Assembly (NCBI GenBank): GCA_003166055.1
Contig: PMWR01000161.1
Coordinates: forward strand, 2,451 to 7,684
From: Acidobacteriaceae bacterium
Lineage (GTDB): Bacteria; Acidobacteriota; Terriglobia; Terriglobales; Acidobacteriaceae
Direction: 5' to 3'
Length of the DNA: 5,234 nt
A program made the position numbers and the translations under genes. Of the stretch, positions 1-4,788 are shown in pieces (the stretch's first letter is position 1; each line of letters opens with the position of its first letter). The notes beneath the pieces were generated by a model. That model was not told the DNA's origin, searched no databases, and saw only the letters and a list, made by a program, of their open reading frames with translations.

Positions 1-92
1 AATCCGAAGCCCGGGCCCTGGCACATGCGCCGCATTCCGCCACTGGGCCGCACATCGAACACCGTCGCCGAGAACTCATCCGGTCGCAATCG
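1..92 (-). other. Left-edge segment, possible SRPBCC/AHSA1-like gene remnant
   Basis: No complete gene lies here. Read on the minus strand, one frame gives a peptide containing FSATVFDVRPSGGMRR, which faintly resembles the DVRPGG.WR region of AHSA1/SRPBCC-domain proteins. The frame runs off the left edge of the window. Upstream on the minus strand it meets the palindromic repeat that starts near 93, with no sensible start codon or ribosome-binding site. If real, it is a gene cut off by the repeat, or the inner part of a longer pseudogene. The similarity is short and from memory, so this is only a weak lead. Confidence 0.15.
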
Positions 93-130
93 TCTCAGGG
101 CTTTGTATCGGGCATGACTTCACGGGCTGC
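93..130 (+). repeat. Short intergenic repeat, degenerate copy 1
   Basis: This segment (TCAGGGCTTTGTATC, then GGCATGACTTCACGGGC) aligns base by base with the better copy at 158-194 (GAGGCTCTGTATCAGGGC, then CTGACTTCAGTCGGGCC). It has lost part of the inner palindrome, because the AGTC half of the stem is missing. It appears to be a decayed member of the same intergenic palindromic family. I recall this kind of sequence as common between genes in Acidobacteriota. Confidence 0.55.
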
Positions 131-157
131 TGAAAAACCAATTCCAGCGTAATTCCC

Positions 158-234
158 TCGAGGCTCTGTATCAGGGCCTGACTTCAGTCGGGCCGCAAGC
201 TGTTTTTAAAAGAGAGAGATGGGGCTTTAGCCCC
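158..234 (+). repeat. Short palindromic intergenic repeat, copy 2
   Basis: Two small hairpins stand in a row. The first, at 175-194, is GGCC-TGACT-tc-AGTCG-GGCC, nine pairs closed by a two-base loop with one G-T pair. The second, at 221-234, is GGGGC-ttta-GCCCC. A purine-rich spacer (AGAGAGAGA) lies between them. The same order, a GACTTCAGTC palindrome, then a gap, then a GG(C/G)-TTAGCC-type palindrome, recurs at 2864-2922 and 2971-3028. This is therefore a dispersed repeat family and not a single terminator. Neither hairpin is followed by a T-run. Confidence 0.65.
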
Positions 235-392
235 ACTCCGCCCTTGGTTCAGCCGAATCCAGACCTTTCCCTGCAAACCGGAACCCCGTTCGCCAATCTT
301 GCTCGTGTTGGACGTGGGCAAGGCTGAATTGTTGGATTGGGGGAGGGCTGAAACGGGAGACTGCGGATCAGGCGATCCCAACACAAATTCAG

Positions 393-467
393 AAAAAAGA
401 GGAGTTCCCTTGATCCATCGAATAGACGCATCACGGGAACTCCTTCCCCAGATTTGCGTTGTCTCTG
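393..467 (+). repeat. Long hairpin repeat A
   Basis: A perfect 10-bp inverted repeat, AGGAGTTCCC (400-409) with GGGAACTCCT (435-444), is extended inwards after one mismatch by TGAT (411-414) with ATCA (430-433). This leaves a loop of about 15 bases. An A-run stands before the stem. After it comes a tail, CCCCAGATTTGCGTTGTCTCTG (447-467 region), that recurs almost unchanged in repeat B. The left arm contains GAGGAG, a ribosome-binding-like sequence, followed five bases later by a TTG that could start a small reading frame. It could be a REP/MITE-type element, a structured RNA, or a translational leader. Confidence 0.6.
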
Positions 468-493
468 AAAAGGATTCTGAAGGAGTGATTCAA

Positions 494-607
494 ATGTGTC
501 TGGACAATAAAGCTCAGCTCTACTGTTTCGAAAGTATTATGAACAAGTTTTTCTCTGGAAACCGAAGCGGTGGGCCGCGGAACAGTTCATCTAAGACCAA
601 AATCTAA
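494..607 (+). CDS. Possible small protein of 37 residues, unknown function
   Basis: An ATG at 494 is preceded by GAAGGAG (479-485) with eight bases between, a very good ribosome-binding site. The frame closes with TAA at 605-607. The peptide begins MCLDNKAQLYCFESIMNKFF and ends in a Ser/Lys-rich tail, SSSKTKI. It has no membrane segment and no domain I recognise. The frame is also open upstream, so translation could begin at TTG 410, behind GAGGAG inside hairpin A, giving 65 residues. The reading frame is AT-richer than the surrounding genes and lies exactly between hairpin repeats A and B. A chance frame within a mobile repeat is equally plausible. No function is assigned. Confidence 0.3.
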   Translation: MCLDNKAQLYCFESIMNKFFSGNRSGGPRNSSSKTKI

Positions 608-682
608 AAAAATAGGAGTTCCCGGGATTCATGAAAAACATGCTTCCTGGGAACTCCTTTCCCCAGATCTGCGTTGTTTCTG
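605..682 (+). repeat. Long hairpin repeat B
   Basis: This is the second copy of the element at 393-467. It has the same perfect outer stem, AGGAGTTCCC (614-623) with GGGAACTCCT (649-658). The inner stem differs in sequence yet still pairs: GGGA (624-627) with TCCT (645-648, one G-T pair), a 2x2 mismatch, then CATG (630-633) with CATG (639-642), closed by an AAAAA loop. The tail CCCCAGATCTGCGTTGTTTCTG ends near 682 and differs from copy A by two transitions. The A-run (606-612) at the left is also shared. Preserved pairing with changed inner bases suggests that the structure itself matters, though two copies are little evidence. Confidence 0.6.
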
Positions 683-741
683 TTAACAAGTGTCAAATAA
701 AACGTTTGCTCAGGCAAGAGTACATAAGGAGCATAGATTAA
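631..741 (+). CDS. Possible 36-residue reading frame over repeat B
   Basis: An ATG at 631 lies in the hairpin of repeat B, twelve bases after AGGAG (614-618), and the frame closes with TAA at 739-741. The peptide contains FPQICVVS. The frame through repeat A encodes LPQICVVS from the matching bases, and two of the base differences there (ATT/ATC, GTC/GTT) are synonymous. Beyond that stretch the two peptides do not match. The long spacing to AGGAG and the burial of the start in a stem argue against efficient translation. It is kept only because of the shared motif. Confidence 0.15.
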   Translation: MKNMLPGNSFPQICVVSVNKCQIKRLLRQEYIRSID

Positions 742-756
742 AGTAACCACCCTTGT

Positions 757-1587
757 TTACTTATCGGTTAATGAGCCCGAAGCTTCGAGAGCCTTTCGGC
801 GATCGCTCACTCTTCTGTCTCGCTGGCGTCGGTCCGCTGCTGCTCCACCACCCCCCCTTGCCGCATTCAGGGTGCGCATCGTGAGCTCGATCCGATTGTC
901 GGAGCCGGTCTTGCGCATCAGGCGGCCCACGTGTGCCTTCACAGTGCGCTCTTCGATTCCCAACTGGCGAGCAATCTCGCGATTCGATTGCGCCATCAGA
1001 ATCAAATCCAGCACCTCGCGCTCGCGGTCCGTCAGGTGTGGGTTACCGTTGGTGAGGCTGGAATCGGGAACCTTGAGCAGTCGGTCAATGAGCTTCGAGA
1101 GCACGCGGCGCGGCGCCCAGATCGAGCCCCCCATCACCACTTCGATTGCCGATCGCACCACTTCCGGGCCGGCCGTGTGGTCCAGGTAGGCCCGCGCGCC
1201 GGCAATAATCGCATCGTGAATCAGATCTTCGTTACCCTGCGGGCCAATGACGATCAGGCGAACGGCGGGACGCGCGCGGCGAATTGTTTCCAGCGTCTCC
1301 ATGTCGCTCGTCGAAGAACTCAGATCCACGACAAGGTAATCGATGTCGGACCTGGCCAGCAATTCGTTCATGGTTCCCATAATCGGAACAAGCTGGGCAT
1401 GATTCTCCCGCGCCGGTTGCTCGAAGATGCTGCCAAGTCCGGCCAGGCGGATCGGCTCATCCGAGATCAGGCCGATATGAATCGGCAAAGGAATACGAAT
1501 TGAACCCACATCGAAACCCCACGTTGGTCGACTGGAGAGCTTGCCGTGAACGGCGCAGGGAGCCCCCATGACTCCTGGTCGCGGCAC
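757..1587 (-). CDS. NarL/LuxR-family response regulator with degenerate receiver domain
   Basis: This is a DNA-binding transcription regulator of two-component type. Numbered from a GTG start at 1587 (276 residues), a receiver-like domain runs from about 36 to 160. It has an acidic pair (D43, E44) and a putative phosphoacceptor, D88, in DYLVVDLS. The conserved switch Thr/Ser is replaced by Gly (about 115, in LIVIGPQG), and the conserved Lys is replaced by His (about 137, in ARAYLDHTAG). A clear LuxR-type helix-turn-helix follows at about 185-241 (LTDREREVLDL, then SNREIARQLGIEERTVKAHV). The tail is unusual: a Gly run, then Arg/Asp repeats (DRRQRDRRVSDRRK). The start is uncertain. The first 35 residues are not receiver-like; ATG 1569 and an in-frame GTG just before GSIRIPLP are alternatives. 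The gene lies 53 bases downstream of dcd on the same strand, so co-transcription is possible. Target genes and any partner kinase cannot be told from the window. Confidence 0.85.
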   Translation of the reverse strand: MPRPGVMGAPCAVHGKLSSRPTWGFDVGSIRIPLPIHIGLISDEPIRLAGLGSIFEQPARENHAQLVPIMGTMNELLARSDIDYLVVDLSSSTSDMETLETIRRARPAVRLIVIGPQGNEDLIHDAIIAGARAYLDHTAGPEVVRSAIEVVMGGSIWAPRRVLSKLIDRLLKVPDSSLTNGNPHLTDREREVLDLILMAQSNREIARQLGIEERTVKAHVGRLMRKTGSDNRIELTMRTLNAARGGGGAAADRRQRDRRVSDRRKALEASGSLTDK

Positions 1588-1640
1588 ACGCGTTCATCCG
1601 CCCTCCGATCGGTCCAACCCGAATTGTGCGTCCCATTCCG

Positions 1641-2196
1641 TTACAGCTTGGGCAACACAATTCCCTGCTGGTTCTGATATTTGCCCTTGCGATCGGCATA
1701 ACTGATCTCGCAGGCCCCGTCGGAACGGAAGAACAGTATTTGGCACAGCCCTTCGTTGGCGTATACCTTGGCCGGTAGCGGCGTCGTGTTTGAGATTTCA
1801 AGCGTTACGAATCCCTCCCACTCCGGCTCGAATGGCGTCACGTTCACTTGTGATTCCGCAACGCGCATAGGTTGACTTCCCAACGCAGATCGTCAGTACA
1901 TCCCTGGGGATACGAAAGTATTCGATGGATCGTGCTAATGCAAAAGAATTGGGCGGAACGATCACCGACGGAGCCTGCACCGAGACGAACGACCGCTCGT
2001 CAAAGGCCTTGGGATCGATGATTGCGCTATTCACATTGGTAAATATCTTGAACTCGTCGGATACTCTCAGATCGTAGCCATACGATGAAAGCCCATAGGA
2101 AATAACCCCCTCGCGCACCTGCTTCTCGCTGAATGGTTCTATCATGCGGTGCTTGGTGGCCTGTTCCCTGATCCAACGGTCACTCTGAATGGACAT
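1641..2196 (-). pseudogene. dcd: dCTP deaminase, frameshifted
   Basis: dCTP deaminase converts dCTP to dUTP for thymidylate synthesis; the enzyme is a cytosolic trimer. The first part, from ATG 2196 (GGGAG lies just upstream), matches the family from its start: [37 protein letters not shown], then [10 protein letters not shown] with the conserved Ser/Arg motif. After CGI the frame goes wrong and ends at 1798. The rest, [30 protein letters not shown], continues in another frame and ends at 1641. The total span equals about 184 codons plus one base, the normal family length. One extra base at 1848-1851 (ACAAGTG where a codon plus GTG is expected) therefore explains the break. The catalytic Glu of the family lies in TLEISN, after the break, so the 132-residue first product should be inactive. 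An assembly or sequencing error, a recent mutation, or recoding are all possible; no slippery heptamer is visible. A downstream restart at TTG 1883 would give 80 residues without the N-terminal half. Confidence 0.88.
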
Positions 2197-2266
2197 TCTG
2201 CTCCCAAACCGGATTCTGTGCTAATCCGTATAACTTACCTGAGTTCGCCTCAAGCGTGAACTATCT

Positions 2267-2295
2267 ATTTTACGAAACCCGCCCGCAATTGACAA
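2267..2295 (-). promoter_or_regulatory. Sigma-70-type promoter for dcd
   Basis: Read on the minus strand, TTGTCA (2290-2295) and TAAAAT (2267-2272) are separated by exactly 17 bases. Each hexamer differs from consensus at one position. The -10 lies about 70 bases upstream of the dcd ATG at 2196, leaving a leader of roughly 60 bases. It points into dcd and possibly the response regulator behind it. The call rests on pattern only. Confidence 0.6.
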
Positions 2296-2417
2296 TGCGG
2301 ATCGCTCGATTCCCTCTCTCAAACAGCCAACCGCAGCCGCCAACGGCGTCGCAGGACGGGTTTTCCTCAGGCAAATCGTGTCGGGAATGCCCGCTGTTCC
2401 ACATTCCCCGCAAATCC

Positions 2418-2447
2418 TTGTAGCATCAATCCCGCGGATCGTAGTAC
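2418..2447 (+). promoter_or_regulatory. Weak candidate promoter for the HU-family gene
   Basis: TTGTAG (2418-2423) and TAGTAC (2442-2447) are 18 bases apart, and the latter lies 33 bases before the TTG start at 2481. Each hexamer matches only part of the consensus. The spacing and position suit the HU-family gene, but the match is poor and could be chance. The rest of the dcd-HU gap (2197-2480) holds the dcd promoter and no other feature I can support. Confidence 0.25.
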
Positions 2448-2480
2448 AGTCAATCAAGTCGGGCCAGCGAGGTTACCCCA

Positions 2481-2771
2481 TTGATTAAGCAGGACATCGT
2501 CCATCAAGTAATCGAGCGCACGGGACTGCCGCGGACCAAAGCGGAAGCTGCGGTGGATACGGTCTTTGAGGGCCTCAAACAGGCTCTCGCAGCGGGTGAG
2601 CGCATCGAACTGCGCGGATTCGGCGTTTTCAGCGTCCGCGCCCGTAAAACCGGCATTGGCCGCAATCCCCGTACCGGTACTGAAGTCAGCATAACCCCCG
2701 GCAAAGCCGTCCGCTTCAAGCCGGGCAAAGAACTCCATTCCCTGGATTCAGGCACACCCGCAGCCAAATGA
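2481..2771 (+). CDS. HU/IHF-family nucleoid DNA-binding protein
   Basis: This is a small histone-like protein that binds and bends DNA as a dimer in the nucleoid. The product is 96 residues, the usual family size. The N-terminal helices (IKQDIVHQVIERTGLPRTKA, about 2-21, and VDTVFEGLKQALAAGE, 25-40) form the dimer body. They are followed by the strand motif RIELRGFGVF (41-50) and the DNA-binding arm with the signature GRNPRTG (60-66), where P63 is the intercalating proline. The family-typical VRFKPGKEL follows at 77-85. A short extra tail, DSGTPAAK, ends the protein. The start is TTG at 2481, chosen because GAGG (2469-2472) lies eight bases upstream and the first residues match the family. 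HU and IHF subunits cannot be told apart reliably here; the length and arm look somewhat IHF-beta-like. It is divergent from dcd. Confidence 0.95.
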   Translation: MIKQDIVHQVIERTGLPRTKAEAAVDTVFEGLKQALAAGERIELRGFGVFSVRARKTGIGRNPRTGTEVSITPGKAVRFKPGKELHSLDSGTPAAK

Positions 2772-2836
2772 AAGCGCGCGGCGCCACTGACATTGCTTCC
2801 AGCGCGTGAGTCGATGCCGGTCGCGGTCTGTACAGA

Positions 2837-2968
2837 CTGCGGAAAAATCCCTTGCTTTGAAAGGGCACGACTTCAGTCGCGCCGCAAGGGCAATAGAATC
2901 AACGTGGGCGTCAGCCCCCGAGGGATGTCTTTCGCCAATTTCATCTAAAAATCCCGAGTTTTTCCGCA
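2837..2968 (+). mobile_element. MITE-like non-coding element with terminal inverted repeats
   Basis: TGCGGAAAAA (2838-2847) and its exact reverse complement TTTTTCCGCA (2959-2968) bound a segment of about 130 bases. The element contains no convincing gene. Inside is the palindromic core GCACGACTTCAGTCGCGCC, with a CGACT-tc-AGTCG hairpin, followed by GGGCGTCAGCCCCCGAGGG. This is the same two-part arrangement as the repeat at 158-234. AAAAATCCC occurs near both ends in direct orientation. I see no clear target-site duplication. I recall elements with these ends and this core as repeated in Acidobacteriota genomes, which would need a search to confirm. It sits just downstream of the HU-family gene. 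Confidence 0.6.
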
Positions 2969-2970
2969 AC

Positions 2971-3028
2971 CTCTTCAGTTGTGCCGCAAGCGGCTTGGAT
3001 TGAGCGGGGCCTTAGCCACTGAGGGAAG
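2971..3028 (+). repeat. Partial copy of the palindromic intergenic repeat
   Basis: Immediately after the MITE-like element, CTTCAGTTGTGCCGCAAGCG and then GCGGGGCCTTAGCCACTGAGGGAAGG repeat the inner order of the element: a TTCAGT-TGTGCCGCAAG core, then a GGGGC-type/TTAGCC block ending in GAGGG. The first half of its palindrome is missing, and it lacks the TGCGGAAAAA ends. It looks like a truncated second copy joined to the first. Nothing else recognisable fills 3029-3164. Confidence 0.5.
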
Positions 3029-3164
3029 GTTTCAGGCAATTCGATGTGAACTTGGAGCCGTTTGAAGAATGACTCTGTTTGCGGAGGCCCACACTAGTGC
3101 GCTCCCCAAGTTATTCAAGCCAATTTCAGCGCGACGTCAAGCGACTTCAGATCGAGAACGATTA

Positions 3165-4016
3165 ATGACCAAGTCCATTTCCGCCCATTCCGCTCTCTTC
3201 GAGAATCACCCGATACGCCGCGTCTATGACGAAGCAACAGAGGCATGGTGGTTCTCGGTTGTCGATATCATCCGCGTCCTCACGCAACAAACGGATGCGA
3301 CCGTCGCCCGGAAATACTGGAACAAGCTCAAACAGCGCCTGCGTGCTGAGGGCAGCCAACTGGTGACAAACTGTCACCAGTTGAAATTGACCGCGGAAGA
3401 CGGAAAACAGCGACTCACCGATGTAGCCAACGCGGAGACGCTGCTCCGGCTGGTTCAATCCGTTCCCAGCCCCAAAGCGGAGCCCATCAAGCTCTGGCTT
3501 GCCAAGGTGGGCTATGAGCGCCTCCAGGAGATTGCCGATCCGGCCCTTGGGCTGGAGCGTACCAGGGGGAATTGGCGCAAGCTCGGCCGCAGCGAAAAGT
3601 GGATCACCCAACGCATGACCGGGCAGGAGACGCGCAACAAGCTGACCGACTACTGGGCCGCCCACGAAGTGACGAAGGGACAGGAATTCGCCATTCTCAC
3701 CAATCTGATTCACGAAGAATGGTCCGGCGTCTCGGTGAAAGAGCATAAGGATATGAAAGGGCTTGAAAGCCAGAATCTTCGCGATCACATGACAGAGGCG
3801 GAACTCATCTTCACGGCGCTGGCCGAGCTTTCCACGCGTCAGATCGCGGAGACGGAAACGGCGGTTGGCCTGCCCGCCAACAAAAAGGCCGCAAAGACAG
3901 GCGGCGGGATTGCCCATCGCGCCCGAGTCGAGCTGGAAAGCAAAACCGGCCGAAAGGTCGTGACCGGCGAGAACTATCTGCCGCCGTCCATGTCGAGAAG
4001 GACTCTCAAGCCTTGA
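3165..4016 (+). CDS. Bro-N domain protein with DinD-like C-terminal half
   Basis: This is a phage-antirepressor-type (BRO N-terminal) protein. From ATG 3165 it has 283 residues. The Bro-N domain spans about 12-125: FENHPIRRVYDE, WWFSVVDIIRVL, VTNCHQLKL, LTDVAN, then PSPKAEPIKLWLAKVGYERL. A linker (WRKLGRSEKWITQRMTGQ) leads to TRNKLTDYW. The second half, from about 165, resembles DNA-damage-inducible protein D: EFAILTNLIHEEWSGVSV, then KGLESQNLRDHMTEAEL, ELSTRQIAE, and near the end ESKTGRKVVTGENYLPP. This matches a widespread chromosomal family whose function is not established; Bro-N domains are thought to bind DNA. The frame also opens at ATG 3069, but those 32 extra residues do not resemble the family, so 3165 is preferred even though its ribosome-binding site is weak; GGAG at 3054-3057 could serve 3069. 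It is convergent with the parDE operon and follows repeat elements, which suits a transferred gene. Confidence 0.88.
   Translation: MTKSISAHSALFENHPIRRVYDEATEAWWFSVVDIIRVLTQQTDATVARKYWNKLKQRLRAEGSQLVTNCHQLKLTAEDGKQRLTDVANAETLLRLVQSVPSPKAEPIKLWLAKVGYERLQEIADPALGLERTRGNWRKLGRSEKWITQRMTGQETRNKLTDYWAAHEVTKGQEFAILTNLIHEEWSGVSVKEHKDMKGLESQNLRDHMTEAELIFTALAELSTRQIAETETAVGLPANKKAAKTGGGIAHRARVELESKTGRKVVTGENYLPPSMSRRTLKP
3357..3383 (+). repeat. Perfect 12-bp inverted repeat inside the Bro-N gene
   Basis: CAACTGGTGACA (3357-3368) and TGTCACCAGTTG (3372-3383) are exact reverse complements separated by AAC. The segment encodes QLVTNCHQL, a part of the protein that I recall as conserved in the family. 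The symmetry may therefore partly follow from the codons for QLVT and CHQL. It could form a strong mRNA hairpin or serve as a dyad binding site. Confidence 0.7.
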
Positions 4017-4067
4017 GAAGAGATTGCGGAACTCCCGGGTTTCAAAGGCAAGACCCTGGGCACCCGG

Positions 4068-4373
4068 CTACTGGGCGCGTTGGCGCAAGAACGAGGGAAT
4101 ACTCCGCGCCCCTTGGGTTACGGCAACAATTTCGATGAAGTCGATTTGGACGCGATAGATAATCAGGTACGCGCCTACCGGCCAGAAGAGCACTGGATAT
4201 TCAGTAAGGTCCTCCCTTTTGTGTCCCATACCAGGAGTTCGAGCAAGTGCGGCGAATGCGTCAAAGAGCTTGCCGACCCATCGGTCGGCGGCGTCGATGT
4301 TGTCGTGAGCGATGTATTCCAAAATCTCGTCCAGGTCAAACTCGGCCCCGGTGCTGAGAACGTACTCCATCAT
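4068..4373 (-). CDS. parE: ParE/RelE-superfamily toxin
   Basis: This is the toxin of a type II toxin-antitoxin pair. ParE proteins studied so far poison DNA gyrase, but other members of the fold act differently, so the target here is inferred. The 101-residue length is normal. Family features in order are an N-terminal strand and helix (YVLSTGAEFDLDEILEYIA, 4-22), a second helix (DAADRWVGKLFDAFAAL), and the turn PGMGHKREDL (47-56). The paired strands FWPVGAYLIIYRV (64-76) and FIEIVAVTQGARSIPSFL (79-96) follow, with the family's GAR near the end. Its ATG overlaps the stop of the antitoxin gene by four bases (ATGA), which implies coupled translation. An in-frame second ATG follows immediately. 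The frame appears intact. Confidence 0.9.
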   Translation of the reverse strand: MMEYVLSTGAEFDLDEILEYIAHDNIDAADRWVGKLFDAFAALARTPGMGHKREDLTEYPVLFWPVGAYLIIYRVQIDFIEIVAVTQGARSIPSFLRQRAQ

Positions 4374-4636
4374 GCGCTGCGCTTTCTCCGCTCCCTGGAC
4401 TTCCGCTCAAGACGTTCCCGCACCGCGCCTGGCTCGACGCGCTCTCCCCGGTCAAGCGATGCCAACCTTGTCCCCAGTTCGTGATTGAAGTCGGCGATTT
4501 GCGCGCTCCGCGCCCGGTCGTGCTCTTCGAGGAGCCGCAAGGCCTCACGGACGACTTCGCTGGCGGAGTTGTAGCGGCCGGATTCCACCTTGCCAACAAC
4601 GAATTTGTCCAGTTCGGGGGTCAACGAAACATTCAT
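4370..4636 (-). CDS. parD: ParD-family ribbon-helix-helix antitoxin
   Basis: This antitoxin neutralises the ParE toxin encoded directly downstream and usually represses its own operon. The start is ATG 4636, because AGGAGG (4645-4650) lies eight bases upstream; an in-frame TTG at 4642 is less likely. The 88-residue product opens with the ribbon-helix-helix part: the strand MNVSLTPELDKFV, then VESGRYNSASEVVREALRLL, the motif typical of ParD/CC2985-type antitoxins. A charged helical region (LEEHDRARSAQIADFNHELG) follows, then a basic tail (RERLERKSRERRKRSA) that would wrap the toxin. The four-base overlap with the toxin gene gives the usual antitoxin-first order. Confidence 0.92.
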   Translation of the reverse strand: MNVSLTPELDKFVVGKVESGRYNSASEVVREALRLLEEHDRARSAQIADFNHELGTRLASLDRGERVEPGAVRERLERKSRERRKRSA

Positions 4637-4649
4637 GGGCAAAACCTCC

Positions 4650-4686
4650 TGACATTGATGCTGGACCGAATGACAGGGTTTGTCAA
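4650..4686 (-). promoter_or_regulatory. parDE promoter and likely autorepressor operator
   Basis: Read on the minus strand, a perfect TTGACA (4681-4686) is followed after 17 bases by CAGCAT (4658-4663), a poor -10. On the plus strand TGACA stands at 4650-4654 and again at 4671-4675, exactly 21 bases apart, and TGTCA stands at 4681-4685, forming an inverted pair with a five-base gap over the -35. Such spaced half-sites suit a ribbon-helix-helix repressor bound on one face of the helix. Binding by ParD is inference. Confidence 0.5.
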
Positions 4687-4788
4687 TCTTTGATATTGAA
4701 ATTGCGGAAAGATACCGTCGCGCTTGGGAGTCCCATCCCTCGCATACTTTGCGCAGCGGAGGTTACCGCAGCCCGTCTAACTTCCTTC

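Noticed and set aside
93..682. CRISPR array
   Set aside because: The repeats come in pairs with unequal spacing and internal hairpins. There are no regular spacers and no cas genes.
742..765. AAGTAA...TTACTT hairpin past the response regulator stop as a terminator
   Set aside because: The stem is short and AT-rich with no T-run in the transcript, so it is too weak to call.
931..1503. A 190-codon plus-strand frame opposite the response regulator
   Set aside because: The minus strand encodes a clear receiver and LuxR helix-turn-helix. The plus frame has no recognisable motif and no suitable ribosome-binding site.
1845..1855. Programmed frameshifting in dcd
   Set aside because: The junction ATCACAAGTGAACG has no slippery heptamer, no in-frame stop at the site and no obvious stimulatory hairpin, and dcd is not known for recoding.
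2454..2767. Minus-strand frames opposite the HU-family gene
   Set aside because: The plus strand carries the full HU/IHF signature; the opposite frames are shadows.
3069..3164. N-terminal extension of the Bro-N protein from ATG 3069
   Set aside because: The frame is open and GGAG lies 11 bases upstream, but the 32 residues do not resemble the family, whose members begin shortly before the LFE(N/H) motif. It remains an alternative start.
3162..3917. A 251-codon open frame antisense to the Bro-N gene
   Set aside because: The plus-strand frame has clear family motifs throughout. The antisense product resembles no family I know and is a by-product of GC-rich codon use.
4035..4067. CCGGGT...ACCCGG between the Bro-N gene and parE as a bidirectional terminator
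   Set aside because: The stem is only six pairs around a loop of about 21 bases, with no T-tract on either strand.
4080..4484. A 134-codon plus-strand frame opposite parDE
   Set aside because: ParD and ParE are both intact on the minus strand with a four-base overlap, and the plus frame looks like nothing known.
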